Below are positions 35,307-46,135 of a stretch of DNA of 64,000 nucleotides, one piece after another. A program made the translations under genes and the position numbers. Each line of letters begins with the position of its first letter. Positions within the stretch are counted from its first letter, which is position 1. The notes beneath the pieces are model-generated. The model was not told the origin of the DNA and made no database searches. It was given only the letters and a program-made list of their open reading frames with translations. The DNA is from Benincasa hispida (Eukaryota > Streptophyta > Magnoliopsida > Cucurbitales > Cucurbitaceae), in contig NC_052350.1 in the NCBI RefSeq assembly GCF_009727055.1, positions 15,417,320 through 15,481,319 of the forward strand, in the 5' to 3' direction.

Positions 35307-37832
35307 CTATCAAAAGAGTGGTTGGAGGGGAATTATGGGAGGTTGAAAGGAAGGAAGAAAATGGCGTTTGGGTATTGGGGAAATTATAAATTCAGATGCT
35401 TTATGAAAAATGAATAAAGAAATAGAAAAAAGAAAATAAAATGGAAGAGACAGAAAAAGGCAGAGATGAGTCAGATGTCAGTTGTCAACACGTAGGCCGA
35501 AGATCTACTCAACTCAACCCATGAAATCTTTCCTTTTCTCATAACTCAACGTCTAAATCAACACCTAAGAATTTTTTTAAAAAATAAAATAAAATAAAAT
35601 AACAATTCTAATTTTTTTCAACTTTTTGTCATTATAACTTGTGTGCTTCTTTTTTGGCATCTAAATCCTCTTTTTCATTGCACAAAATCTGCCTTTCTTA
35701 TTTTCTTTTCCACCAAAAAAAAAAAAAAAAAATTGAAATTAGTTTCTTCTTTATTTACCTTATTACCCCTCCCGCTCCTATCTTATCCATTCACAGCCTT
35801 TTCATGTTTACATCACTCTTCTCTTTTCAACCTTTTTTTTCCTTTTAAACTATGCATTATTATGTAAAACCTTCTAATTGCTTTTGTTTCTTTTTCTTTT
35901 TCTAAAAAAAATAAAAATAATAATAAGTGACTCAAGGTAAAATATTGTGAGTCAGATTGTGGTTAAAATTTTGAATGAGTCTATCTTTATCGGTTAAGAA
36001 GATACTTGTAGTTCTTAAAATTTTATGAAACGAATAATTTAATCTTTGAACTTTATAACATTTTAAATGTCTATTTATTTTGAGAGAGACTTCCATTTAA
36101 GACATATATAAAACTTAAATAAGATATCAGGTGTCATTGTTAAACTAAACTTAATTCAACGATAATGAACACGATCTTTGAAGGCGAAAGTCACTCTTAT
36201 AGTTGTGTTGTATTAAAAGGAAAAGAAAAGTGCCTAACATTTGAAATTTTAAAATTAAAGCTTTGTTTCATCTCATTTTTTGAAAATTAGACTTATAAAC
36301 ATTATTTCTATCCATTGATTTCTTGGTTTTGTTATCTATTTTTTAGAAGTATTTCCAAATCTCAAACCAAGTTTAGAAAGTTGACTTGAGCTTCTCTACC
36401 CTTGATATATCCATAGTTTTTAAAATTTTATTTTCATTTTCTTGGTTAAAAATTTAAACATTTAATTAGAATAGATAAAAGTCGTGATAAAATTGTAAGA
36501 AAATAAATACAATTTTAAAAAATCCAATAGTTATCCAATAGAATCAGTTTTTACCATTATTATTCTTATTTTCTAATCTATAAAGGACTCAGTTAAAAAA
36601 ATCAGTTAATATTTTCTTTCCAACCATTTAAATTATGAGCCCAATTCAAAAGGAAAATTAAGTTTAAAAATAGTTTTAGGTAGAGCTTCAAGTGAATTCA
36701 TCACTTTAACTTCAAACATCTATATCTTATTTGTAGCATTATTAAAATAAAATAATCATAACAATAATAAAAAGGAAAAGAGAGAAGAACCAACTAGAAA
36801 TGGACAAGAACACTAGATGGATGTGGAAAATAACTCTAAAAAAATATCAAATCATGAAAAATTCACTAAAAGGAATTATAATGAAAGACACTTTTTACAA
36901 ATCATAGAATTTCTATTTGTTGAACTGCATTTTCCAATTGTAATTAAAGTAATTAGGCATCTCAACCCCTTTATTCCCCTTTTTCTTCCCAAAATCAAAC
37001 CACCAATTACTTATGATTTGATAGCTAAAAACACCAAACATAAGAAAATCAAAAAAAGTTATTTCATCTTTTTTTTCTCAAGTCTATTATTCCAATAAAC
37101 AATTTACCCATCAATCTTCATAGATTGAAATAGATCATTCATACCAATTATTTCTATCTCAATCATCATGTATTAATCCAATAATTAAAGGATCATAGTG
37201 TAAATACCAATTTCTTTAAATCAAAAACTCCCAATTATCATAACCAACTCATGTATTTGTAACATGGATTTGTTGTTTCAAAAAGAAAAAGAAAAATAAA
37301 ATCAACACTTATTCACAATCATATGGGCACAAATTACAAAAGAGTATTAATTATTGAGACCCCCCACTTCTCAAACATACATTGGGATCCATGTGTTAAA
37401 TCACAAACTTCCAATGCCTTTCCTTTGGGGACCTTAGTGGCAAATTACATAAACCATATTAAATCCCTCAAATTAGTCATATCATATAACAAAACTAACA
37501 AACAAATTCAACACCAAAAACCAACTCATTGAGCAATATGCATTTCTCAAAATTGCATTATATATAATATATATATATAGAATTAACCAATAAAATTATG
37601 TGATGCCAATTGTTCACATACAAAATGATGACGTAATATAAATTTCATTATTTAAATAATAATGATGATAGATCTTTTAACATGTTGATTAGGATTGGAT
37701 CCAAGATGATTTCATAGATCTTGATTTTCTCTCCACAGTAAAAAAAATTTTCCTTTTTTTTTCACCTTTTCACTTCAGTCACACAAAAAGGAAAAAAAGG
37801 AGGGAAAAGAAAGTGAATCTTTACCATTTTTA

Positions 37833-39407
37833 TTACTCAATGAAATTGTTGTCGTCTTTTTCATCATCTTCCTCTGTTTCTTTGCTGCATTCTTCTTCAA
37901 ATTCAGATCCTTCTTTAGGACTATCCAGAGTTCTCTTCTCTTGTTCTTCTTCTTCCTCTGAACCTATTTCCTTTTTCCTCAATTCTCCACCATTTTTCTC
38001 ATTTTCCTCTGCTTTTGATTTCAATGTCTCTAACAGCTCTGCCACTGCTCTGTGTTTACAGCGACGGTTTTTTATAAGAAGCTCACTCACATCCGCCGGC
38101 GTCATCTTTGCCTTATCGATAACGTCCTTAATTTCATCCAAAATAGAACAGTCGGGTTCGTGTTCTTCGCAATTTAAGTAATTCTTCAGAAGTATCTTCA
38201 ATGCAGAGAAAGAACAATAACTCATGAAAATATGCATATCCATTCTCCCACTTCGAAGCAATGCAGGGTCAAGTTTCTCAATGTGGTTCGTTGTGAAGAC
38301 GAAAATCCTCTCACTGCCACAGCAAGACCACAACCCATCGGTGAAATTTAGTAACCCAGAAAGAGTAATCGAATTACCACCACCGTCGTCGCCGGAAATA
38401 GAACCATACCCGCCACCGCCACCACCAACGCCACCACATCGGAAATTCGGTAAATCGTAGTAACTTCTCGTCCCAGAATTTTTCTTCTTCCGATCGGTGA
38501 GGTTGATGGAGCAATCAATGTCTTCGATGACGATGATGGATTTTGAAGTGGTTTTCATGAGGAGTTTCCGGAGTTCAGAATTGTTGTGAACTTCAGTAAG
38601 TTCGAGATCGTAAATGTCATAACCAAGAAAATTCGCCATTGCAGCGATCATACTGGATTTACCAGTGCCAGGAGGGCCGTATAAGAGATAACCCCTTTTC
38701 CAGGCCCGGCCTGTCTGTTGGTAAAATCTTTGGCCGTTAGCGAAATCTTGAAGATCTTCCATAATCTGTTGCTTCTTAAGTGGGTCCATAGCCAATGTGT
38801 CAAATGTGCTTGGATGTTTAAATGGCACCGACTCCCATGGATGGCCTCTCGAATCCAACGACCCACCTCGTGAATTCGTATACAGAAGCCGTTCTTGATT
38901 CTTACGACGGATTTCTTCAGCTTTGTCCATGACGAAATCGAGATAGGAATCTAAAATAAGGGGTTTATCTTTCTTCTTGATTCGGAGAGTGAATCCCCTT
39001 TTTTCCTCTGGTAAAGGGCGCCATAGATAACCTTGAGCTTGTCTCTGAGTGACGATGTGTTCCCATTGGACGGTGACGCCATTGAAGGAATCGAGGATGC
39101 AGTCATTGTTGGAGAGACCGAAAGTGATGGCGCTGGAATTGAGGGCGCGCGTGAGACTCAATCGATTGCCGGAGATGGAAACAGAGGAGCTTAAATAGAG
39201 CTGGACAGCGTTGTAGAGTTCGTTGGTGTTGACGCCGTCGATTTCGGTGATGTCGAAGTAGACGTAGGAGGAGAAGCAACGGAAGATTTGGTTGAAGAGT
39301 TTGAGGGCGGCGAAACGGAGCTCGGGTGGGAAGATTGCTTGAAGGAGAGTTTGACAGAAGGCTAAAACGCCGAGAAGAGAAGCAAGAGAGGACCAGTATT
39401 CCTTCAT
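37833..39407 (-). CDS. AAA-ATPase, plant BCS1-like (AATP) family
   Basis: A single uninterrupted frame of 524 residues from the ATG at 39407, a usual length for this intronless family. The frame stays open another 98 codons upstream, but that part is leader sequence. The chosen Met starts MKEYWSSLASLLGVLAFCQT, the conserved N-terminal hydrophobic segment of the family (AAA-assoc domain, about residues 1-120). Walker A is GPPGTGKS at about 244-251 and Walker B is IIVIEDID at about 291-298. Sensor region FTTNH lies at 371-375, followed by LDPALLRSGRMD. A glycine-rich insert (about 325-345) sits between the Walker motifs and the sensor. The C-terminus (465-524) is very acidic (EEEEEQE, EEDDEKDD). 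Family members use ATP to remodel proteins at mitochondrial or ER membranes and are often stress-induced. The specific partner is unknown, and no other family fits. Confidence 0.96.
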   Translation of the reverse strand: MKEYWSSLASLLGVLAFCQTLLQAIFPPELRFAALKLFNQIFRCFSSYVYFDITEIDGVNTNELYNAVQLYLSSSVSISGNRLSLTRALNSSAITFGLSNNDCILDSFNGVTVQWEHIVTQRQAQGYLWRPLPEEKRGFTLRIKKKDKPLILDSYLDFVMDKAEEIRRKNQERLLYTNSRGGSLDSRGHPWESVPFKHPSTFDTLAMDPLKKQQIMEDLQDFANGQRFYQQTGRAWKRGYLLYGPPGTGKSSMIAAMANFLGYDIYDLELTEVHNNSELRKLLMKTTSKSIIVIEDIDCSINLTDRKKKNSGTRSYYDLPNFRCGGVGGGGGGYGSISGDDGGGNSITLSGLLNFTDGLWSCCGSERIFVFTTNHIEKLDPALLRSGRMDMHIFMSYCSFSALKILLKNYLNCEEHEPDCSILDEIKDVIDKAKMTPADVSELLIKNRRCKHRAVAELLETLKSKAEENEKNGGELRKKEIGSEEEEEQEKRTLDSPKEGSEFEEECSKETEEDDEKDDNNFIE

Positions 39408-39476
39408 AGTTGAAAGAAGGAAGAAGATGAGTTTGAGTAAGAAAGTAAATGGGTATGGGAAATGGAGGAAGGAGAA

Positions 39477-39482
39477 TTTATA
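39477..39482 (-). promoter_or_regulatory. TATA box of the AAA-ATPase gene
   Basis: The minus strand reads CTCTATAAATTCTCC around here, with TATAAA at 39482-39477, about 70 bp before the start codon. This predicts transcription starting near 39450 and a leader of roughly 40-45 bases, so the long open frame upstream of 39407 is not translated. A GA/CT-rich stretch (39485-39525) lies just upstream. Confidence 0.7.
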
Positions 39483-41451
39483 GAGGAGAGAGAAAGGGAG
39501 GGGGTTTAGAGAGAGAGTGGGTGGAGGATGTGGAGAATTGGCTGGCAATGGCAATGGCAATGGCAATGAAGAGAGGGAACCGGAAGAAAGTACAAGCGAA
39601 AACAGCAACAGAAGAGGGAAAAAACAAAAAGGCTTTTTGGAGTTTTGATGGGTAGAGATCGTAGATGGGTCCCATTTTTTGGTTAACTGATTTACAGTCA
39701 TTTAAAATAAATAAATAAATTGTGCCTCTATTGTGTAAACTATAGCACAAATTATTGTTTGACAAAGCTAAGGAAATAGTACATTAAATTGAAGCCAAAC
39801 TAATCTAGCTCAACTAACCTAAATTACATTTGTCACAAAGTTTGAGACTTGATTTTCTATTTTATATGCAAGGAGAAAAGCAAACCAGTGTAAAAGTATA
39901 ATTCAACTAATTATTTGGCTCTATCTTTTAATTGAATTTTTAATTAGTTTAGGGAGTGGGTTTTGAAAATAAGTTATTTTGAATTTTTTAATGTAAAAAG
40001 TATTTGACAACCACTAAAAATAGTTTTTGAACTATATTTTAACTAGAGTTTATCATTTTCTAAAAAACATTTTTTTCTTCGGTCGATTTAAATAGACCTT
40101 CATTTTGATTGGTAAATGTTTTGAATTTGGATTTCTTAGGCTCTAACCATTTGATTTTTTTTTTTTTGTTTTTTTAAAATTAAGTCTATTTTATCCACAT
40201 TTTTTACAATAATTTGCATATTTGTATATTTGCACAATGGTTGAATTCTTAGTCAAATTCCAAAAACAAAGATAACTTTTTGAAAACTACTAAACCATTG
40301 GTAAAATGTAGAATAAGAAAGGAAGAAACTTTGAAAATTAAAATTAAAAGGAGGTGGAAGTAGTGTTGTTTAATTTTAAAAAACAAAAACAAAAAATAAA
40401 ATAGTTACCAAATAGAACTTTCAAAATTTGGCACATTTATTAATGACTCGTAATTTATTTTATATTATGAAATAATGTGATGTATGAGTTTTTATGTAAT
40501 TTAAAAGGTTTGAGGATGATAAAATAGATATAATGTTTGTTAAGAGACGATATGCATGTGAAAATAAACTCAACTACTATATTGATGGGTTAACTATTAG
40601 AGGTATGTGGATTGAAACTTTGAATCTCCCATATTTAAAATAAACTGACAAAAAATCTGAACTATCGCATTACGATCAAAGATTGATTTTCTCACCCATA
40701 TATCCTAAAAAAAAAAAAAAAAGTCACAATATTATATTAAACCAAAAAAATAATAATAATAATAACAGCAACAAATATAGCTCAAATTGTTCTGGTTATG
40801 TTTTTTTTTTAAAAAAAAAAAACATTTAAACTTGTTAACTCTATTCCTTCACCTTTTGTAATTATTTCTTTGAACATTCTAAAAAATCATAACTATTTTT
40901 TTAAAAAAAAATAACCAAAAATAAAAAAGAGTTTTGCTTTTGAGCAAACAGAACAAAATAAACGAGACTAATATTTTGATTGAAAATACTACTTGATTTC
41001 ATTTTTTCCTTCTTTCATGTTTATCTTGTTAGTACAATGTTTGGATCAATAGAAATATCTCTGTCCCCAAGAATCTCTACATGTGACCCATCCAACATGT
41101 CAATTTTGTACACAAGTACTCTTTTGTTCAAGTTTCACCAGCACTAGAGAGTGTCATACAAATTTTAAAACACAAAAAAAAAAAAAAAAAAAAAAACCCA
41201 ACAAAACTTACCAGAGTAAAAAATGCATAATCTTAGAAATCAGATTTTTTTTTTTTTTTTTTTTTTAACTTATTCATCAACTTTTATGAAAGTAACAATC
41301 TAATATTTAAAATTTAATATCTAACGATTTAATCTTTGTAATTTTAAATTTATAACCATTTATTTCCTAAACTTAAATAAATAATAATTTAGTTCATATG
41401 TTTTCCAATTTGTAACAATTAGTTTCTGTCGTGAAAACTTTCATCAAAACT

Positions 41452-41650
41452 AAGAGTGTTTGATTTAACTTCTTGAACGTTTAATTTGGAAAATAAGTAT
41501 TTTGAGAACAAATTAAAAGACAACCGTTTAAAATAACTTTTAATAACGTTTGAAACACTTACAAAGTGTATTTTAAACAATTTTTATCCAAAGGGTTTAA
41601 ATAAAAGTGATTTTTCGAAAAATATTTTTTTTCCCTCCAAGTCAAATAGG
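41452..41650. repeat. MITE-like element, copy 3 (inverted orientation)
   Basis: It starts 'aagagtgtttgatttaactt' and ends 'ccctccaagtcaaatagg'. The internal order is reversed relative to copies 1 and 2: 'aaataagtattttgagaac' comes first, 'aaagggtttaaataaaagtg' last. Ends form an imperfect inverted repeat. Confidence 0.55.
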
Positions 41651-43029
41651 TTGAGTGTCATAACAACTTAATATTTATAGTTTATAAATAAATTTGATTA
41701 TTGATTAGTTTATCAATCTACGTGTATAAGAAGTTTCTTTAAATTATAATAAAAAAAAATGTCATGATATAGGCTAAATCGTTATAAAATGTAAAATACA
41801 AGGGCTAAATCGTTATTTCTTAAAGTTAAGAGACTAAATTTTTAAAAATTTAAAATTATCGGGACTAAATCGTTACCCGCTAAAGTTTAGAGACTAAATT
41901 TAACATTATCGAGATTAAATCATTACCAGTTAAAATTTAGAAACTAAACTGTCACTTTCCTAAAAGTTTAAGGGATCAAAAGTATTTTTTTTTTTTTTTA
42001 AAAAAAAAATATGGAACAAAATTAAATATTATCAAACTAGTGTTTTATGGAATAAATTTCATTAATATGTGATATGGCTAAATAAGTTAAAATATCAATT
42101 GTTAGCAAAACAAGCTTTTGTATATAATATTAATACATAATGCATCCATGCTGACAAACTAAAATTTATATTATTAAATTTCTATAATTACAATAAAGAT
42201 GAGAATCAATAATACCTAAAAGAGAGAGAGAGAAATCAACATAGAGCCATATAAATATATTTTTAAAGAAGGTTTTAAATGTGTTGGCATTTTTTTCTTG
42301 AAACCTAAAATGTTAAACTAATAAAAGCTTACCAACAAGATTGGTGTGCTCGCGCAAAGAGCTGAATTGTGCTCTATTCATTCTTTGGAGTATGTAGAAT
42401 TTGAGTAACAAAATGTGAAAAGTTTGATCCATCTTCACATTTAAGGATCTTGCTATCAGTCTTAAAGGTCCCATCTCGAGTTGAAAATTTTTAATTTGAC
42501 TTAGTCGAAGTTGGGTTGTTAGAAGCTGACCGTTCATACGACTTAGTCAAATGTAAAAGGTGTAGTTGGATTCGAATAGATTGTTCGTGACCATGATGAT
42601 ACCTAATTTTAGGGGATTATAAGCTTATTAACCAGTGCAAAAATATGAATATTTTATTAAACTATGATGGTTTAATCCATATGAAAAATCACATAATTAT
42701 CATAAGTTTAAATATTTTTGCATAGTCAGAGAATTCTAATAAAAATAGAATAATAATACTGACTTTCAATATATTGTTCAATTATAATATACATAACTTT
42801 TCTTAGGGGGCCATTGTGGTCTTAGTTCATTCTAGAATAGCATCTAATTAAAAAGTTAATTATCAATTAAATGTTGTAATTGGAATATACCAACAAATTG
42901 TATTAATTTATACTTCAAAAAAGTCAATTACAAAAACAAATTCTATTAATTTTATGATGAGCCGGTCTTTAACTTTTTTAGGAGAAAAAGATATATAGAA
43001 AACTAACTAAATCTCATACACTTGGTCAA

Positions 43030-43102
43030 TAAGAGCATAGCTTAATGGACATAATACTTGTATTATCGACTTCGAAGTCTAATGTTCAATTCCCCACCCC
43101 AC
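43030..43102 (+). repeat. tRNA-like (SINE-like) fragment
   Basis: The order 'agcatagcttaatggacata' (A-box-like), 'attatcgacttcgaagtcta' (anticodon/variable arm-like) and 'atgttcaattcc' (B-box-like) is that of a tRNA gene with many mismatches. Stems do not pair well enough for a working tRNA, so I read it as a tRNA pseudogene or SINE head. A weaker relative is at 46618-46682 ('tagttcaattggacat', 'agttcgatac'). Confidence 0.5.
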
Positions 43103-43614
43103 ACTTTAATTACAATTTTTATAGAAGGAGAAGAGATATCTTACAAAATCAACCTCAAAATTACCTAAAAATACCAAAGAGCAAGACGGTGGGCCACACC
43201 CATTCGCCAATCTTAGACACCGAGCGAACCCATAGACAAGACACACAATAGAGTCATGAACGATCTAGCTAATTTCATTTCTATCCACATTCATCTTCCA
43301 TAATCCTTCCTCGAGCAGACACCACGACACTTGACTCAATTAACTCTTCAACCTTGACGAGGGATTGACGAGGCAAATTTTGTGAACAAAAAAATCATCT
43401 AGAGCAAAGTTGAACTTAAAATATATCAATGATAGCATACCTCATAAATAACTGTTCTTATATCGAATATAACACTTAATTAAAGTCCAATCATAATCTT
43501 TTATAAACAAATGATTATATTTAAATTTTTTTCCTAAGAATACTTTTTGACCAATTGAATTATGTTTAAGTTAAATAATCAATGAGATTGATTTTAATAT
43601 CTAAAAATATTATT

Positions 43615-43800
43615 TTGTAAAGGATTGTTTTCAATTATAAGAAAATAAATTAAAATATTTATAAATAATAGTAAAATATTATAATTTATTTATGATAGAC
43701 CGCGATAGACAATGATAGACTACTATCTAAGTCTATTATCTAAATATTAGGAATTTTGTTATTTAAAATAATTTTATTTTTGTAAATGTAAGTAAATAAT
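43615..43800. repeat. 'gatagac' dispersed element, copy 4
   Basis: Flanks ('aattaaaatatttataaataatagtaaaa' shortened here as 'aaaatatttataaataata') and core at 43693-43743 (GATAGACCGCGATAGACAAT) follow the plan of the other copies. Confidence 0.6.
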
Positions 43801-44929
43801 TTGTCAAACATAAACTCCAATCAATAATAAACAAGTATTAATTATCGGATTTTATATATTTGAAATTCCAATAAAATATTAAACTTTCAACTATTAATGA
43901 AATGGTTAAATCCTCTTAAAAGAGAGAGAAAAGAAGAAATGGCTAAATAAAATTAATATTGAAATGTAGGACTTAGATTTCCAACTATATTACATAATCT
44001 ATATGGCTTGTATTACACTTAAGTTAAAAATAATTAGAATATAGAAAATGTGCTTTGTGCACTAAGTCACTTTGATGTGAGAGAGAATAATGTTAGTTAA
44101 AAGACCTTTGAAGATTATATACAATATAGATAAGGAAGTAACTTTGAAGATTGAGATCTTCATTCCCCTTTCCAAAGTCAAATAGGTGGCTTTTGGCAGC
44201 AATTATGTTCCAATCCAATTATTTAATGCATTAATTTAGAATTTTGGTCACCCTTCCCTATGTTTTTTTTTTTTTTTTTTAAAAATATCTATTTAAACTC
44301 TAAATAATTATTATATATTATTTTAAATCTTTAAATTTATTAATGCGTCAATTTAAATCATTCATTATGGTCTGTTTGGATAAACATCATACAAGATTTA
44401 TAATTTTATTAATAAAATCCTTAAACTTTCTTAAGCAAATCAATTAAGATTTCATTTGAAAATTAATAATACATCAATTCTAATCGTCCATTTTGTTAAT
44501 CTGCCATTTGAAGAAGTCTATACATAGGTAAGAACTGGGTGTATTAATTATTTTCAAATATGATCTTAATAAATATTATAAATTGATTCATTTATAAAAA
44601 TTTAGAAGTGTATTGAAAAAATTAAATGTCTCGCATGATATTTTCAGACTAAATTTGAAAGACGGTGTAAATTAATACACTTATGAAAGTTTATGGTTTA
44701 ACTTGATACATTCTGATTTTTTTTTTTTTTTAAATGTTAGGCGCCCTTTTGGATTTTAATACTAATTACAAAAATTAACAAAGTGATATATTATTTCTCA
44801 AGATGTATATGTGTGTCTTCCTTTTTTCACTTTTCTCTTTGGCAAAACATTCATCTTATATTGGTTGTTGTTATAATGAATTGTTTTTCACTATTAAATC
44901 TAATTACCAAAGTTGTTACAATTCTTTTT

Positions 44930-46135
44930 TTAGACTAGATGATATTATTATACAACAACAAGGAGGATCCCATAGCTTGGGATCAAGGCATCAAAGCAAC
45001 ACAACACAAGCAAAGATAGGGTAATAAAACGTAAACAAAGCCAACAAGCAAAAAACCTAAACAAACCAAACATTAACGTAAAAAAAAAACCCAAAAGACC
45101 AGAGAGAAAATCAGAGAAGAGAAACTAAAACCCCCACAACAAGGGACAACAACAAAATAGAGAAGAACAAGTCCAAAAAGAAGAAAAACAACCATAAATA
45201 CGCTAGAAAAGACCAAGAAGATCAATCCGCCAGGAAGCAGCTTGAGCACGAACCGTAAAGACCATAAGGTGAAACAAAGCAGACACCGACCTCGGTCATC
45301 TCCATGCAACCGCCGATTACGCTCCTGCCAAATGTAGTAGATGGAAGCACATCAAAATACATGGATTACTACGCACCCCCTTACCCGACCCCACTTGGCA
45401 CAACCAACTCAACTCGATATCCCAACCCGCCACCGATGCTATGAATCTAATTGACGCAACATACCTGACCACACCTCTCTCCCAAACCCGCATTCGAAAA
45501 ATAAATGATCCAGAGACTTTATACCTTCCCCACACAGAAGACATCCCCCCTCCCCCTGATAACACACCCCAGCTCCTCAACCAATTACGCGTATCCAACC
45601 TGTCCCTCACAACTAACCATGCACAGAAGGAGTGGCGCAGAATACCACCCCCCTCCCCCTCCACCCACAAAATACTAGCCCAAGACACCCTAGGACAACG
45701 AGGACGCAAACTCTCCCATGCACAACCGATAGAAAATCGTCCACTAGCACCCGACCCCCAAACCCAATAATTCTCCCCCCTCACCCTAGGCCCTACTGCT
45801 TGAATAAGACCCCAGATCTCAAGCAACTCCCAACTCATTGTAGGCCACCTCCAATCCCCCTTACTATCTAAGAACTTCGACAACCGCGCCTCCAAACTAC
45901 TTCCTGGATCATAAACCATCATAGACCTATAAGAATCTAAAATTGCACCCCCCGACAATCAAGGATCCCACCAAACAAAATAAGATCGTCTATCGCCATC
46001 AAACGAACCAGATGCTTGAATCTATTTCTACAACGCAAGATAGCCTTCAAGCACCAAGACCTCTTAGCCTCATTCTAACCAGCCCACAAAGACCGCCCAC
46101 GCAATACATACGCCTCTACCCACACCACTCATAAT
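44930..46135 (-). pseudogene. 5'-truncated LINE (L1-type) 3' end with zinc-binding RVT domain
   Basis: Best seen in the minus-strand frame 45317-45958. It reads ENYWVWGSGASGRFSIGCAW, RPRCPRVSWASILW and then RHSFCAWLVVRDRLDTRNWL, the 'zf-RVT' domain at the C-terminus of plant non-LTR reverse transcriptases. After GVLSGG the frame slips. The continuing frame reads CLLCGEGIKSLDHLFFECGF and GREVW, the conserved CxxC..H..C finger. Further on come IYYIWQERNRRLHGD at about 45345-45300 and a 3' untranslated tail that ends '..ttgttgtataataatatc' near 44940. Everything upstream (endonuclease and RT core) is absent, so it is a dead-on-arrival copy. The base composition (C-rich on the plus strand) contrasts sharply with its AT-rich surroundings. 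Confidence 0.85.

Larger units (their letters stand above)
26719..37800. other. 11-kb AT-rich spacer without a recognised gene
   Basis: I read all open frames here and none shows a domain or a plausible exon chain. The spacer holds a 28-bp tandem duplication (27735-27790), a sequence ending in 30 A (28156-28185), 'gatagac' elements (28960-29180, 33640-33830, 34490-34700), MITE-like elements (32735-32940, 35120-35306), TA microsatellites (for example 34388-34409) and a poly-T tract with one N (31566-31604). The stretch 37100-37800, just below the AAA-ATPase gene, would contain that gene's 3' untranslated region. Confidence 0.6.
39500..44929. other. AT-rich spacer upstream of the AAA-ATPase gene, no gene
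   Basis: Beyond the promoter of the AAA-ATPase gene no coding frame is credible. The 39540-39570 stretch is a short 'ggcaat' hexamer repeat. Also present are long homopolymers (41174-41197 A, 41246-41266 T, 41985-42008 T/A), MITE-like pieces (39953-40095, 41452-41650), a tRNA-like element (43030-43102) and a 'gatagac' element (43615-43800). The open frame 42313-42537 has no recognisable domain. Confidence 0.55.

Noticed and set aside
35639..35867. Two overlapping plus-strand frames (Phe/Leu/Ser-rich)
   Set aside because: They come from pyrimidine-rich spacer containing a poly-A stretch. No domain or regulatory context was found.
37813..38866. Plus- and minus-strand frames overlapping the AAA-ATPase gene
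   Set aside because: They are shadows of the 524-residue coding frame and have no independent support.
42313..42537. 74-residue minus-strand frame
   Set aside because: Composition is ordinary, but there is no domain, no splice partner and no clear promoter. It is likely chance.
43030..43102. Functional tRNA gene
   Set aside because: A- and B-box-like words are present, but the stems do not pair and the B box is mutated. Kept only as a tRNA-like fragment.
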